A stretch of 64,000 bases of DNA, taken from the NCBI GenBank assembly GCA_023014335.1, contig JAECYW010000024.1:1116001-1180000 (forward strand). Reading direction: 5' to 3'. The stretch's first letter is position 1; each line of letters begins with the position of its first letter. Made by a program: the position numbers and the translations under genes. The DNA is from Galerina marginata (taxonomy: Eukaryota > Basidiomycota > Agaricomycetes > Agaricales > Galerinaceae). Positions 53,646 through 64,000 of this stretch are shown in pieces. The notes beneath the pieces were generated by a model, which saw only the letters and a program-made list of their open reading frames with translations, did not search any database and had not been told where the DNA came from.

Positions 53646-55942
53646 GCAGCTTGCGAGTATGGGGAGGAATAACACGCCAACGTCGAACTCTATAGGCTCC
53701 AAATTCAAGCCTTCAGTCGACGTCAAGTGACAGCTGGTGAGGGAAGCAGACAAAGGTTTGAAATTTGAATTATCGGACAAGGTGATTGAAGATCAGGGTG
53801 ACGAGTGATGACAGTTCACGTGAACGTTGGTCGCTGAAAACATAGTAACAATTACCCCCGCATCAGAACGTCCAATGGTCTACTGGCGGACGAGAATTGA
53901 GAAACTTTAGCGATCGCATTTAAATTTCTGATGGGATTACTTGACGGAAGGTGGAAATGACATACCTCCAAGTGGGACCTCTGCGAGCCTCTGCGTTCCA
54001 CAAGACTAGAATTTCGAGACTGGTCATTTGTTGGTGAGTTTGTTTCTTTCGGTGCCTATGGGCGGGGCGAGAACCTCTCTGCTGGCAGCTGTGAGCAGGA
54101 TATAAATAAAGAAACAGAGTTTGACAGAGTCTGACGAACGTGAATAGCCGATTGGTGCATCCACATCGGGTCAAATTAGAGTGCAGGAAAGTCCTCTCCG
54201 AGATCGTGGTGGGAGACGGCGGCCGACGAGAGAGTGCGTACATACGGAAGACGAAAGAAGGTCTTTCACCAGCGAAATGGGAACATCATGGTTGATATTG
54301 AACTGACCGTTATGCCAAAATGTTTTCAGGGACGGATAGCAACAGTGTGCGCGGCGAACGCTTCGAAGTTCGCAGTGATTCAATACACATACATGTACAA
54401 GAGCCTGCAACTTCAAGATACGCGAGTCGGCTGGTCGGGGACACCCGGAGAGCTGCGAGTAGTACGGAACACTCAGTCTCGAAACGGTCATACAGCCTAC
54501 GGAACGAACGAGGTTGTCAGTGCTTCCGGGATATAGGTAACAAGTGAGCGTCTACAGTATGATCCACAGACCGAAGAACGCGTCAGATGTGCCGAAAACG
54601 ATCTTTGAGGGCGCAGAAGAAGGGGATTAGCAGTGTGCAGTGGCTGAATTAAAAAGTTTTGGACGAACCAATGATATCCAAAATTTTCCAGCACATTGTT
54701 TCTTGTCTTCTTAGCCTTCCTAAACATAACGATACGAGCCTAAACCCCTTTTGTTGCCTGTTACTTTACGACTTCGAGGCAGGGTATGGTGTAGAGTAGA
54801 AGATCAACCGGTGGTCCGATCGTTTTCCGGCGTGTTTCAAAATTCGGGCGAGTAATTAATTGCTCACCAATCATTGTTGAGAAAGACGGTGACGCCCTGC
54901 AGCGGTGAACTCATTACATCCAAAATGTTTTCATCTGCAAAAATACTGAGGGGGCGACACAAGTAAAAAAGCAGGTTCGGACAATCACAATTGTCCTACG
55001 TCCTGTGGGTGGTCTCCCCTCTCACAAACCAAGCGGCTCGGAGTTGAGGAATATTCTCAGGTTCAGTTCCTTGCGGTTCATCCCCTGGGGAACAAGCAGG
55101 CTGAAACCAAACGGTTCAGCACTCGCTTTAGGCATGAGTGGAACCAGTTCACTACTGCCTGCGCAGTCGATTCCTGGCTCACACTCGGGTGTACATCCGG
55201 TTCGTAGCCTCGTCAGACCGATGACCAGTGTGATAGAGCTCCTCGCGCTCGGCGGGCGGAAATCACGCTGCGGAAATTGCGTCAGGAGGGGTTCGAACGA
55301 ATTGCTTCGTACGAACGACCCCGGCGCACTAAGAACCACGTCATGACTCGCGCTAACCAACACGGCGACTAGAGGGCAAAAAACAACTAGCTTTCACTGA
55401 ACAAGTGTCATTCCTCGCTGGTGTTCATGTCCTCAAAAACCTCTAACGACCCTCAGTGTAACAAATTCCTTCTATTTTTTTTGCCTGGGTAGCCAAAAGA
55501 GTGAATGTGTTTATATGTACGATAGTATATAACAGACATTGGGGTGAAGATGAAGATGAAAAATGAAATGCAAATCATATATCCCACAGACAAAAAAGAA
55601 TGAAATGAGCACGACCGAAGTTGAATCTAGTAAACAAATTCCAGTCAAGCAAAAGAGAGGAAGGAAGGATCCAAGAGTGTACAGTTAGTTAGTTGGCAAT
55701 GACGAGCAGTCGAAGAGAAGAGAAAAAGATAGAATAAACAATGTAGTTGCAATGATATGGGCATGGTAGTGGTATCAAACAGACAGGATGAATGAATGAA
55801 TGGTCGAATGAATGTTGTTCCGAAACAGAAAAGAAAAAGAAAGAAAGAAAATAAAAAAAGGAAGATAAACGAGTGGCTGACCAGACCTCCTGGTCGTAAA
55901 AATAGAGGGCAGCACTGTGATGATGTACACCAAACCAAGCAC
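53646..55942. other. intergenic, no supported gene
   Basis: Open frames on both strands (for example 53920-54243 and 55005-55363) overlap each other and show no family motif or splice logic. AT-rich, purine-rich sequence near 55480-55870 is probably 3' flank of the next gene. I see nothing else here. Confidence 0.4.
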
Positions 55943-58900
55943 CTAAAGCAGAATCGCCCTCTGCGCAGCCCCCGCCCTCCCAATCGAGCCCACACCACCA
56001 ACACCACCAGCACCACCAACAGCACTCCCCCCACCCAACACAGACGCAGACGGGGAGAGCGTCATCGGCGGCCTCATCTTCGAGGTCGAGGTATGATACA
56101 CCATCCCCGTGCCCGTCCTCGGCTTCGGGCGCGCGATACCCCCAGGACCTGGTGATGGGGGCGGTGGGGAGGATGGCGAGGGGAGAGGCGACGAAGGCAT
56201 GGGCGAGAGGCCTGCGGAGGCGGAAGAGAGGGACGGCGTGCGCAGGGATCCACGCGAAGCGGATGACGTTAGGGAGAGGGAGAGGACGGACGGAACAGGC
56301 ACGGCGGCGCGGTCGCCTGCGCCTGCACGAGCTGCTTGACGAGGCAACTGTAGTGGGCGCACAGCAGGTGACGCCGAAGACGGACCACCAGGCGACGGAG
56401 TCGACGCAGACGCAGACGAAGTAGACGAAAACGTCCTCGCGCGGGGGAACGCGATCTTCGAACCCGGAATCCCCGTCGTTGTCGTCATAGGCTCCATCCT
56501 AGAATGAGAAGGCATCTTCCTAAGCCCGCCTGGTGGGAGAGGAGGGAGAGTCTTGTCTTTATTATAGTCCGACCTGAATTTGCTCTCCGCAACAGGAGTA
56601 GTCGACTCGCTCGAGAGAAGCTGGTGCTGCTCCGTGTCTTTCGGCGTAGCAGGCATAGGGATGCTCAGCGTCGACGCAGTCGACGACGGGGTGTTCACCG
56701 CCGACGTTGTCTTGGAGCTCGAGTGGCCGTGATGATCGACGGACGAACCCGTCGAGTCCCTCCCTCCACCACCACCACCGCTACTCCGCGCACTAGGCTT
56801 CCTCATCCTCGACGGCGTTCTCCCCTCTCCTCCATCGTGCGGGCTAGTGACGTCAAGAGAAAACGTAGACCCCACACTGCTCGTACTCGTTCTCGTCCCC
56901 CCACTGCTCCTCTTCTGCGTCTGCGTCTGCGACGCACCAGACGGCGTCCTCCTCTGCCACGACGTCGGCGGCAACGACGCGCGGGGCAGCTTGCCCGCTC
57001 CACCCGCTCCACCAGAACCAGAACCAGAAGGCAAGCGCTGGCGCTGCGCCTGCGCCCACTCGCCGGACTGCTGCAGCGCATGATCCTCCTCCTCCTCGTC
57101 ATCGTACTCGTCGTACGTGTCAAAGCTGCGGTATTCGCGCTCGGACTCGAGGAGCGCGCCGGAGCTGTATGAGCGGGAGAGGGGGTGGCGCTGGGGGTAA
57201 GAGGGCCTGCCTGGGGTTAGGACGGACGAGGCGGAGGACCGGCGAGAGAGGTTGAGGGATGAGAGGCGACGGGTGAGCGGGGACGGGGCGTCTTCGTCTT
57301 CGCTGTTGGAAAGGATGGAGTTAGTATGAGGTTATGTGATTGGTATCAGACAACGTTGTAAGGGACGAGAAAGCGCCGAAAATCACGAAGCAAAAAACGA
57401 GGCAGTACCACGAAAGGGTACGTACGAACAAGAACAAGAACAAGAACACCAAGACAAAAAGACGAACAAAAAACATAAAAAACCCTCAAAAAAAAAAAAA
57501 AAGCACCCACCTATCACTCCACCCCAACCCAGTAGTCAACCCAATCCCGCCCCTCAACATCTTCCCATCCCGATGACGCACCCTCCGCATAGGCGTATCG
57601 CGCTCGTCTTTGATGATGCCTGATTTGGTCATCAGCGAGGCTGCATCGAAAAAAAACATCAGTAAAGAAAAACGAAGGAGGTGAAGAGGAGAGGAAAGGA
57701 GAGGACTTACCATGAGAAGCCAGACTCAACGTACTCCCAGGCCGCCCATCGAGGGGCGTGGCTGAGCGGGAGGCACCGCCTGGGAGGAGCTTGGAGTTGG
57801 GCGAGAGCAGGCCGTCGCGCACCATAAGATGCCTACCAAAAATAATCAGGATCAAAACCACACAAAGACGAGAAAAAACCAAAAACTCACGGTAAAGGCG
57901 TATGCAAATCCAAACTCGAATCCGAATCCCCCCCATCCTCCTCCTCTTGGTCCCGTGCGTTGGCCCGACTCCGGCCGCGCAAAGCATACTGCACATCCTC
58001 ATCCTCGCTCCCCTCACCCTCCAACACCCGCTCCAGCTCCGCATCATACTCCCCCTCTCCCTCCTCCTCAAAAGAGCGCACTCGCGCCCTGGTGCGGTCC
58101 CACGAGGGTTGTCTCTCCACACCCATCGCCACTGCCTTGCCATTTGGAGTACCATGACCATGCCAGGAAGAAGCAGACATCCCCTCCGACACACGTCTCC
58201 TCCCATTCGAATTCGAATTTTCAACAGACGCAGAGGAGAACCGAGAACGAGGGGGTAAACCATCGCTCACCCTCCTCTTACCCGCTTTTGGCCTGGTCGA
58301 ATTAGCCCCCACAACAGCTGCACCAACACCACTAGCAGGAGGAGGAACAGCACCGCCAGAACTAGAAGACGCGCTATCAACCCTACTCCTCGTCCTCGTC
58401 CTCGTCCTCGTCCTGCTCTTGCTCCTGCAGTTTGGCCGGGACGAAGTGGATTTCGTGAGCGCCGGACGGGGCGTGGTGGATAGGATGGTGGCGATATCGG
58501 GGCTTGGTGCGCGTGGGTCTTCTTCTTTCTTCTTCTCTGGCTTCTTCTCCTTTTCTTTTTCCTTGGCAGGAAAAACCACACCCGCTCTCGAGCTCGAGCT
58601 CATCTTCCTCTCCGTAATCGTCGACGCCGCCGAGGACGAGCCCTTGACAGGCAAAGGCACAGGTCCAAGCTCATCAAGCGTCATCTCCCCCTTCTCCTTC
58701 TCCCTCTTCGCACCAACAACCCCAACCTCCACCACCTCGGTAGTCGTAGTCTTCGTAACCACGATCCCGCCCAACACCTTCCCAAGCTCTTCAGGCGGTA
58801 ACCCCAGCCCAAGACCCACGATCTCCTTCTCCCTCTCCCTCTCCTTTTCGTGCTCGCGCTCGTCGGGGAGGACGACAGGGACGGGGGGTAGGCCCACAGC

Positions 58901-60304
58901 AGGCTCAGGCGGGCGCTCCGTCTCCGCCGCGCGGCTGCGACTCCGACTGCGCACGTTGAGCACGCGTTTGAGGCCTGCGCTGCGTGTGCGCTCTGCGCGG
59001 AGCTCGAGGCGGATGTCTTTTATCGTGGGAGATGATATGGACGCCGCAGCAGCAGCTGGCTCAACAGACTCAGCAGAGGCCTCAGCAGAGGCCTCATCAT
59101 CTGCGGATTCGGCGAGCGAGGAGAGAGGCGAGTTGGTGAGCGAGGACGAGGAGAACTGGGTGAGTGTGGATGCGGAGTGAGGGAGGGCGGGTGCGGTGGG
59201 CGGTGCGTAGGCGTCTGCTAAAGGCAAAGGAGGCGTGAGAGGGGGCAGACGTGTGGGTTGGAACGCCAACGAAGGGGACGGGGAGGCCGGGACGAAGGGG
59301 GCCAAAGCGGGGATGGGCGAGCGCTTGGAGGAGGAGGGGTAGGAGAAGGAGCCGATGGAGGAGTTGGAGCGGTGCATGGGTGGTGCTGCTGCTGCTGCTG
59401 GTGCTGGGCGGTCCTCGTCGTATGTGCGAATTCTGAGGTTTATGCCTGGATCTATGGGATCTGCGAGTGACATTTGATGGTGATGTCTAGTTGATGGTGG
59501 GACGCCATGTGTTGTTGATTTCGTACTCTGCGCCATTTCCAACTCCACAGGGTGTTCGTCCTCTTCTTCGTCTGGGAGCGTGTCCAACCCCAGGATATCG
59601 CGCATGTCGATGGAGCTGATGCTTTCGTTCATCTGGTGACGCTGCACGAACCTGCGCACAGGCGCAGAGGCAGAGCGAGTAGGAGAGGGCATAGCAGCAG
59701 GTGGAATCTCCCCGTCGTCGTCGTCAATGTCAGACAATGGGAACGGCGAGATCGACAGCCGGGTGAGCTGGGGCTGGGACGGCGGCGGCGATGTGCCCGA
59801 TATGGAAATAGAAGGACGGCCAGTGCCGGATGACGACGACGGGCTGCGCGGGCTCGAGTAGGACGAGCGCGACTCGGGACGAGTAGGCGTGAGCGGGGGG
59901 AGAGGCGACGTCCCGCCGACAGGGCTCTTCCCGGACGACGCGATGCTGGTGCGCGAGCTCGTGGACGCCCCGCCGCCGTGCCCCCCCGCGCTGCTGAGGC
60001 TGATCACGGACTCGCGCTGGGAGGAAGAGGTCACGGAGTACTTGCTCGACCTGCGCGACCTGTTGACCGCCGAGGAGAGGAGGAGCAGCTGTTCGTGCTC
60101 TGATATGCGCGAGGGGCCGGGGACGGGGGGGAGGGGCGTGGATGGGGGCCCGCTGAGCGGCGGGTTGGTGGTGACAATGAGGCTGTTGGGCGTGGTGGGT
60201 GTAGGCGGGATGTGCGTGGGCGGGGTGGGGAAGGATTCGAGCAGCAGAGGGACGGGCGTGTGCTTGTGCGGTCTGGTTGGCATAGTGGTTGTGGTAGTCG
60301 ACAT
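55943..60304 (-). CDS. 1341-residue Ser/Pro-rich disordered protein, unknown
   Basis: Four exons (57891-60304, 57711-57832, 57511-57640, 55943-57302) join in phase. The ATG at 60304 opens MSTTTTTMPTRPHKHTPVPL; upstream in-frame ATGs exist, but that sequence looks like leader. The protein is almost wholly low-complexity: Ser-, Pro- and Ala-rich tracts, an Arg-Thr dipeptide run (RTRTRTRTRSR) and Glu/Lys blocks. Short patches that may be conserved are SISSIDMRDILGLDTLPDEE, SGIIKDERDTPMRRVRHRDG and DKTLPPLPPGGLRKMPSHSR, the last resembling SH3-ligand or phospho-site regions of cortical or signalling scaffolds. An A-rich tract lies in intron 3. No enzyme domain was seen. Confidence 0.8.
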
Positions 60305-61959
60305 GGCAGGAGCAGGAAAAGGCGAACACAAAGCAAGTCGCGTGTGTTTTATGACCCGGTCGATCGCGGATGAGCGGGGACGGTGGCGTGCAAGTTCATG
60401 CCAGCGCTGAGCAGCAGCAGAGAAGAAGGTAAAAGAGAGAGAACGAAGAGGAGTCAACAAACAGAATTCCTCAGAATTCCCCCCGGTTTCCTTTTTCGGC
60501 AAAGTCTCTTTTTTCTTGGCTCCCATTGGCCGATCAACCCGATCGAGATCGAGATCTCCCATTTTCCGTGTCATGCTCGCCCCACCCTTTCGTCCAGCCT
60601 CTTTCTTCAACTCTCGCTATTCTACGCGTCGAGCTCAGTGTCTACTTCATACAGAGAGTCTCTTGCACAAACTCTGCTACCCTCCCCGATCCACCTCGCC
60701 GTCTACAGCATCCGATCAAACATCCCTCTCGCATCCACTTCCGGATGTGGATCGTCTGCATCCATGCCCTCCGTCTTCTCCATCCCACCACCTCTCCTCC
60801 GACTCCACCTCCATTCCAAGCCAACTCACGCTCTCCGCCATCCCTCTCCCTCTCCCTCCCTTCCCAAACCCACCGGCCCTCAATCATCCATAAAGGTACC
60901 TCACTCCCAGCCCTACTCGACCCTACACGCCCACCACTAAAGCCTCCACAAAAGTACATATACACATGTTTTCTCGTCCATGCCAACTTGTTCCTCCGCT
61001 ATACAAAACCCTCGCCGCTGCCCGCGCTTCCCATGCGCGATGGAGCGCGTTGCCCTCACCCTCACGGTCGTTGCTCGCCTTCTCTCCCTCATGACTTCGA
61101 GAACCCGTCATCTCGAGTCCTCACCACCCCTCCAGATCGACATCCGAACAATCTAATAACTTCACCATGGAGACTTCGGACTGATCCTCTCCTCTCGCTG
61201 TCAGTGTCAGGATCGTCCGCTGCAGTTGAGGCACAGACAACTCTCGCTCTATCACCCCAGCCCAACGTCAACGTCACCGCCGCCGTCCATCTAGCTCTAC
61301 GTAGAGCGGAACGTCGGCCCAGAACCCGAGAACCTCAAAACCGCCTTCGCCTTCCGACTTCCACTCCACCGCTTCCTTCCTTCCTTCTCTTCCACGTCCT
61401 TCACCCTCACCTTCTCCACGTACACCTCCGCACTACGAAATCAACGCACCAAAAATCCGACGTCGGATTCGACCTTTCGTAAAATTTTCGCCATCATGAT
61501 CCCCGCCTCTCGCTAAGGATGTAGGCCTAAATTAACGGCAGTCAATTACTGCATCGAACCTGCACCACGGCATCGGCATCGACGATGACTCTACTCGCCT
61601 TGGTATTGGTCTTATCATCGCGTCCAGACACGGTCAGGCTGTGTCGATTGTCGAGCGGCCCGGAAAATTTTCTGGTTCTGAATATCCAAGTACGAATACA
61701 ATGACATCCCACCACCATTACGCGCCACCATTTCTGCTCATTCTCTTCAATTGGTCGCACCCACCTCCGGCGCTGGCAGCTGCGCGCTGTTGTTGATTAT
61801 AATCCAGAACTTTCTCGGATCCTCGTCTTCAATCCCACGTCTTTCATTCGCGTACCCGCCTCGTGCTTGCTGCTCGTTTGAGGGGATGCCTCTCGCTTGT
61901 AGGCTGCTCCTTGGACCTTGAATTTTTTGCGAGCCTTCGAGCTTCGACTGATTAAACTC

Positions 61960-62440
61960 TGCTCTCCGTAAGTCTCTCAATCTCTCTTCTATTTCGTGCT
62001 CTCGATCCTTATCGCACGTTCTTCTCCAGCATTCAGCGCCGCCGCACACGATCCATTCATACCCAACCCAACTCAATTCACCACGTCAAGCTGGATCTCA
62101 ACCTTCCCAATCCAAATACAAGGACATCTTTTCTTTCTCGTCTCTCCCTCCCCCGAACACTCCTCTCCTCTCTTATCCCGGAGACTTTCAACTACTTCCC
62201 GTACGTCTCTCGATCTCGTCCGACTATACCATTCTCGTTCTCGTCCTCATTAACGTTAGTCTTCAATTAGCGTTCCGCATACACATACGATCCATACCAA
62301 ATCAACTAACTCAATTCAACCCGTCAACTTAAGCCGGATCTCGACCTTCCCAATCCAAATACAAGTTCCTCTCTTCCTCACCGCGCTCCTACTCTTCAGC
62401 GCTCATACGATTCCGAGTACACATCCAAGCCAGGTCGACC
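61960..62440 (+). repeat. two diverged ~240-bp direct repeats
   Basis: CTCTCAATCTC, then CACACGATCCAT, CAACTCAATTCA and GGATCTCAACC followed by TTCCCAATCCAAATACAAG occur from about 61970 to 62125. They recur in the same order from about 62203 to 62365 with scattered changes, a period of about 235-243 bp. There is no coding frame. The origin is unknown. Confidence 0.65.
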
Positions 62441-63497
62441 ACTCCGGCCCGCTCAGTGCTCATTTCTCATCCCGTCTGCTCCACAATCGCTCCACGCCCC
62501 ACGATTGCTCAAAGCTCGAAGCAGCAACTCCCAAATGGAACCTAAAACGCTATAAAAAAAAGTCCGACCCGGTACCGCATGCACGATCGCACAACTGCAC
62601 AGCCATTCCCGGCTTTCTCCCTCTTTTCTGTTTTTCTCTCCGTCTTCCGTCCTCGTGGGTGTGGTGTAATGTGCGGAGGCTATTGTTTTTCTGTATACAT
62701 GTCACTAGTCACTGTGCACGCCGCGCGCAACCTGTCAGCGCCGCGGCTGCGGCTGCGCCTCCATTTGTTCGAACTTTGCTGGCTCCTCTCCCTGTTGGAT
62801 GGGGACTGGTACCACGTGCTCAGCTGGAGTGCTTATCATGTATTGGTTCTCGAGTAAGGAAGGATGGAATGCAGAGCTTTTGTTGTCTTTTTTGACGTGT
62901 TTATTGTGTTAATGCGTATCACATGTAAAGGCGACTGCGAACGCCTCAATTTTCGTGTTTATCATCCGATTCGAACGTACCCAAGAGCTTCAACGATGCG
63001 CTCCACGGTGCACCATCGGAATATACACCCCCGAACATGAATTACGAAAGAGTTCTCTAGTAATTCAACGTAAGTATGCATCATCAAACGATGTAAACGT
63101 CTCCATGGTGAGCGTATACACATTCTGTCTAGCAAGTAAGTTCGTACCTCAACCACCCCCATCCGAGTCGAACACCTTTCATCTCATTTCATGAACTGGC
63201 AACCTAGAAACCATCTTCGCGACGCCTAGTCGTCAATGTCCTGACCTGACCGTGATCTCATATAACAAACATATCGGAACTTCTGAACAGAATGCGTAAA
63301 TTAAGAATAACGAAAGCTCGGGGTTAGGTCTGCAACTCGGGGCTCGAGACTGGCCGAAATGTAGGTGCGTTTCTTTCAACTTTTCAATGTACCTTACTCA
63401 ATGACTTTCTTTCTGTTCTAGATAGACTTTTGGTATGACATTGGTTGATTATCATCAAGGTCAATCGGAGACGCAAACCGTTCGCAGCCGTTGGCCA

Positions 63498-63657
63498 TTC
63501 CCGTCCGTCATTTCGTCACTGTAAAGTTAACATTTCTTCCTAAAACCGCTGTAGGCCGTTCAAGTTACTCATCGTCCCGCCCTTGCGCATGCCCTTCCGT
63601 CATTTCGTCATCGTAAAACCTTCCTTCCGCTCTCGCCGTGGGTCGTTCGAGTATTAA
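63498..63657 (+). repeat. two ~70-bp direct repeats
   Basis: CCGTCCGTCATTTCGTCACT near 63507 recurs as CCTTCCGTCATTTCGTCATC near 63593. Both are followed by GTAAAxx, then a (T/G)GGxCGTTC(A/G)AGT string. The period is about 90 bp. They lie just downstream of a possible partial gene at the window edge. Confidence 0.55.
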
Positions 63658-63658
63658 A

Positions 63659-64000
63659 TCAACCCGGCTGCAAAAATCGACGTTCTAGAATGAAATTTCG
63701 TACTGCACAATTAATTATCTTCTCGAGGCCCTCGTTACTTGACAGGGCCTGGCTTCTGGGGCCTGGCACGCTGACAAACTCGGCGAGCCTCGAGGATATC
63801 GTGCCGTTTATAGAGAAAGACACGATAATTCCCCTCGGAGTCTCCGAGTCGGAGGTATCATTGAGGTAAAGTTGATATAAATCTTCACCGTTCAATTTTC
63901 TCGCATCCCCATTTCTACTAGGACGACGGACTGGAACGCGCGAGTTGGAGGAGGTTGATGACTCCAGTGCGAGCAATATGTCTGTCCTCTTGTTGTTTTT
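63659..64000 (-). CDS. possible partial gene running off the right edge
   Basis: An open frame enters from the window edge and stops at 63659. It reads SRVPVRRPSRNGDARKLNG, EDLYQLYLNDTSDSETPRGI, then SFSINGTISSRLAEFVSVPG. Composition is protein-like, but no family is recognised, and an exon boundary within it cannot be excluded. It may also be chance. Confidence 0.35.
   Translation of the reverse strand, partial: KNNKRTDILLALESSTSSNSRVPVRRPSRNGDARKLNGEDLYQLYLNDTSDSETPRGIIVSFSINGTISSRLAEFVSVPGPRSQALSSNEGLEKIINCAVRNFILERRFLQPG

Larger units (their letters stand above)
60305..63658. other. long CT-rich region, no supported gene
   Basis: This holds the upstream region of the 1341-residue gene and about 3 kb more. 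The pyrimidine-rich plus strand creates long but low-information open frames (for example 60526-61482). A TATA-like CTATAAAAAAAAG lies near 62550 ahead of a short frame at 62579 with no recognisable motif. Two sets of direct repeats are listed separately. Confidence 0.45.

Noticed and set aside
56504..57172. Long plus-strand frames opposite the 1341-residue gene (also 58419-59180 and 59889-60410)
   Set aside because: They mirror low-complexity GC-rich codons of the minus-strand gene and have Arg/Ser/Gly-only composition.
60526..61482. 318-codon plus-strand frame
   Set aside because: It sits in CT-rich sequence, has no motif or splice sites, and its composition is explained by the base bias.
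62579..62857. Short frame with a TATA-like element 30 bp upstream
   Set aside because: No recognisable protein features and no intron. The TATA-like string sits in an A-run and could be chance.
1..64000. tRNA genes, CRISPR arrays, bacterial operons
   Set aside because: No convincing TpsiC-loop or cloverleaf pattern was seen, there are no regularly spaced repeats, and the gene structures are eukaryotic.

Overview
This window looks like nuclear DNA of a mushroom-forming basidiomycete (Agaricomycetes). Almost every recognisable gene is split by introns of about 45-75 nt with GT...AG ends. Two cytosolic ribosomal protein genes (RPS17 and RPS22) have fungal-type exon structures. The window also has an SRPK-type kinase, a DUF6533-like membrane protein, a CTP-dependent diacylglycerol kinase and a very large number of F-box-like genes, a typical Agaricomycete mix. 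Functions are inferred from motifs read by eye; no database search was possible.

Layout. 1-2.6 kb: two subfamily A F-box-like genes, the first broken by a stop codon. 2.7-4.6 kb: a decayed RNase HI-domain gene preceded by three ~200 bp tandem repeats. 4.6-6.6 kb: non-coding, with old degenerate repeats. 6.6-9.4 kb: a housekeeping island (TIGR04076-family gene, RPS17, RPS22). 9.4-10.9 kb: a scrambled partial duplication of the RPS22 3' half. 11-18 kb: three more subfamily A genes (one frameshifted) plus a chimeric remnant at 13.9-14.4 kb. 18.5-23.1 kb: an unknown acidic/serine-rich gene and DGK1. 24.2-31 kb: subfamily B F-box-like genes interleaved with an HVA1-like small gene. 31.2-32.8 kb: a conventional single-exon F-box gene. 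34.3-35.1 kb: a secreted, cysteine-rich, probably GPI-anchored protein. 36-45.6 kb: subfamilies C and D, mixing intact genes, pseudogenes and remnants. 45.9-64 kb: a disordered-protein gene with an upstream ORF, a gene with internal repeats and a GC-AG intron, an SRPK-like kinase, an unidentified gene fragment, a membrane protein, a 1341-residue serine-rich protein, and a long CT-rich region without supported genes.

The main theme is birth and death of a lineage-specific F-box-like/leucine-rich family. I count 10 intact members (A: 3, B: 3, C: 1, D: 3), five disrupted copies and three small remnants. They fall into two gene architectures. In subfamily A a phase 1 intron is followed by an exon beginning EE(x)n-DLxRIPNL. 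In B, C and D a phase 0 intron is followed by an exon beginning DW. B-D proteins end in a shared signature (RWLRG, then IPLxVAExGRxEFLDD). If the N-termini are true F-boxes, the proteins would be substrate adaptors of SCF ubiquitin ligases; the targets are unknown. Copies with nonsense, frameshift, start-loss and internal-deletion damage sit beside intact near-duplicates, so the array appears to be actively turning over.
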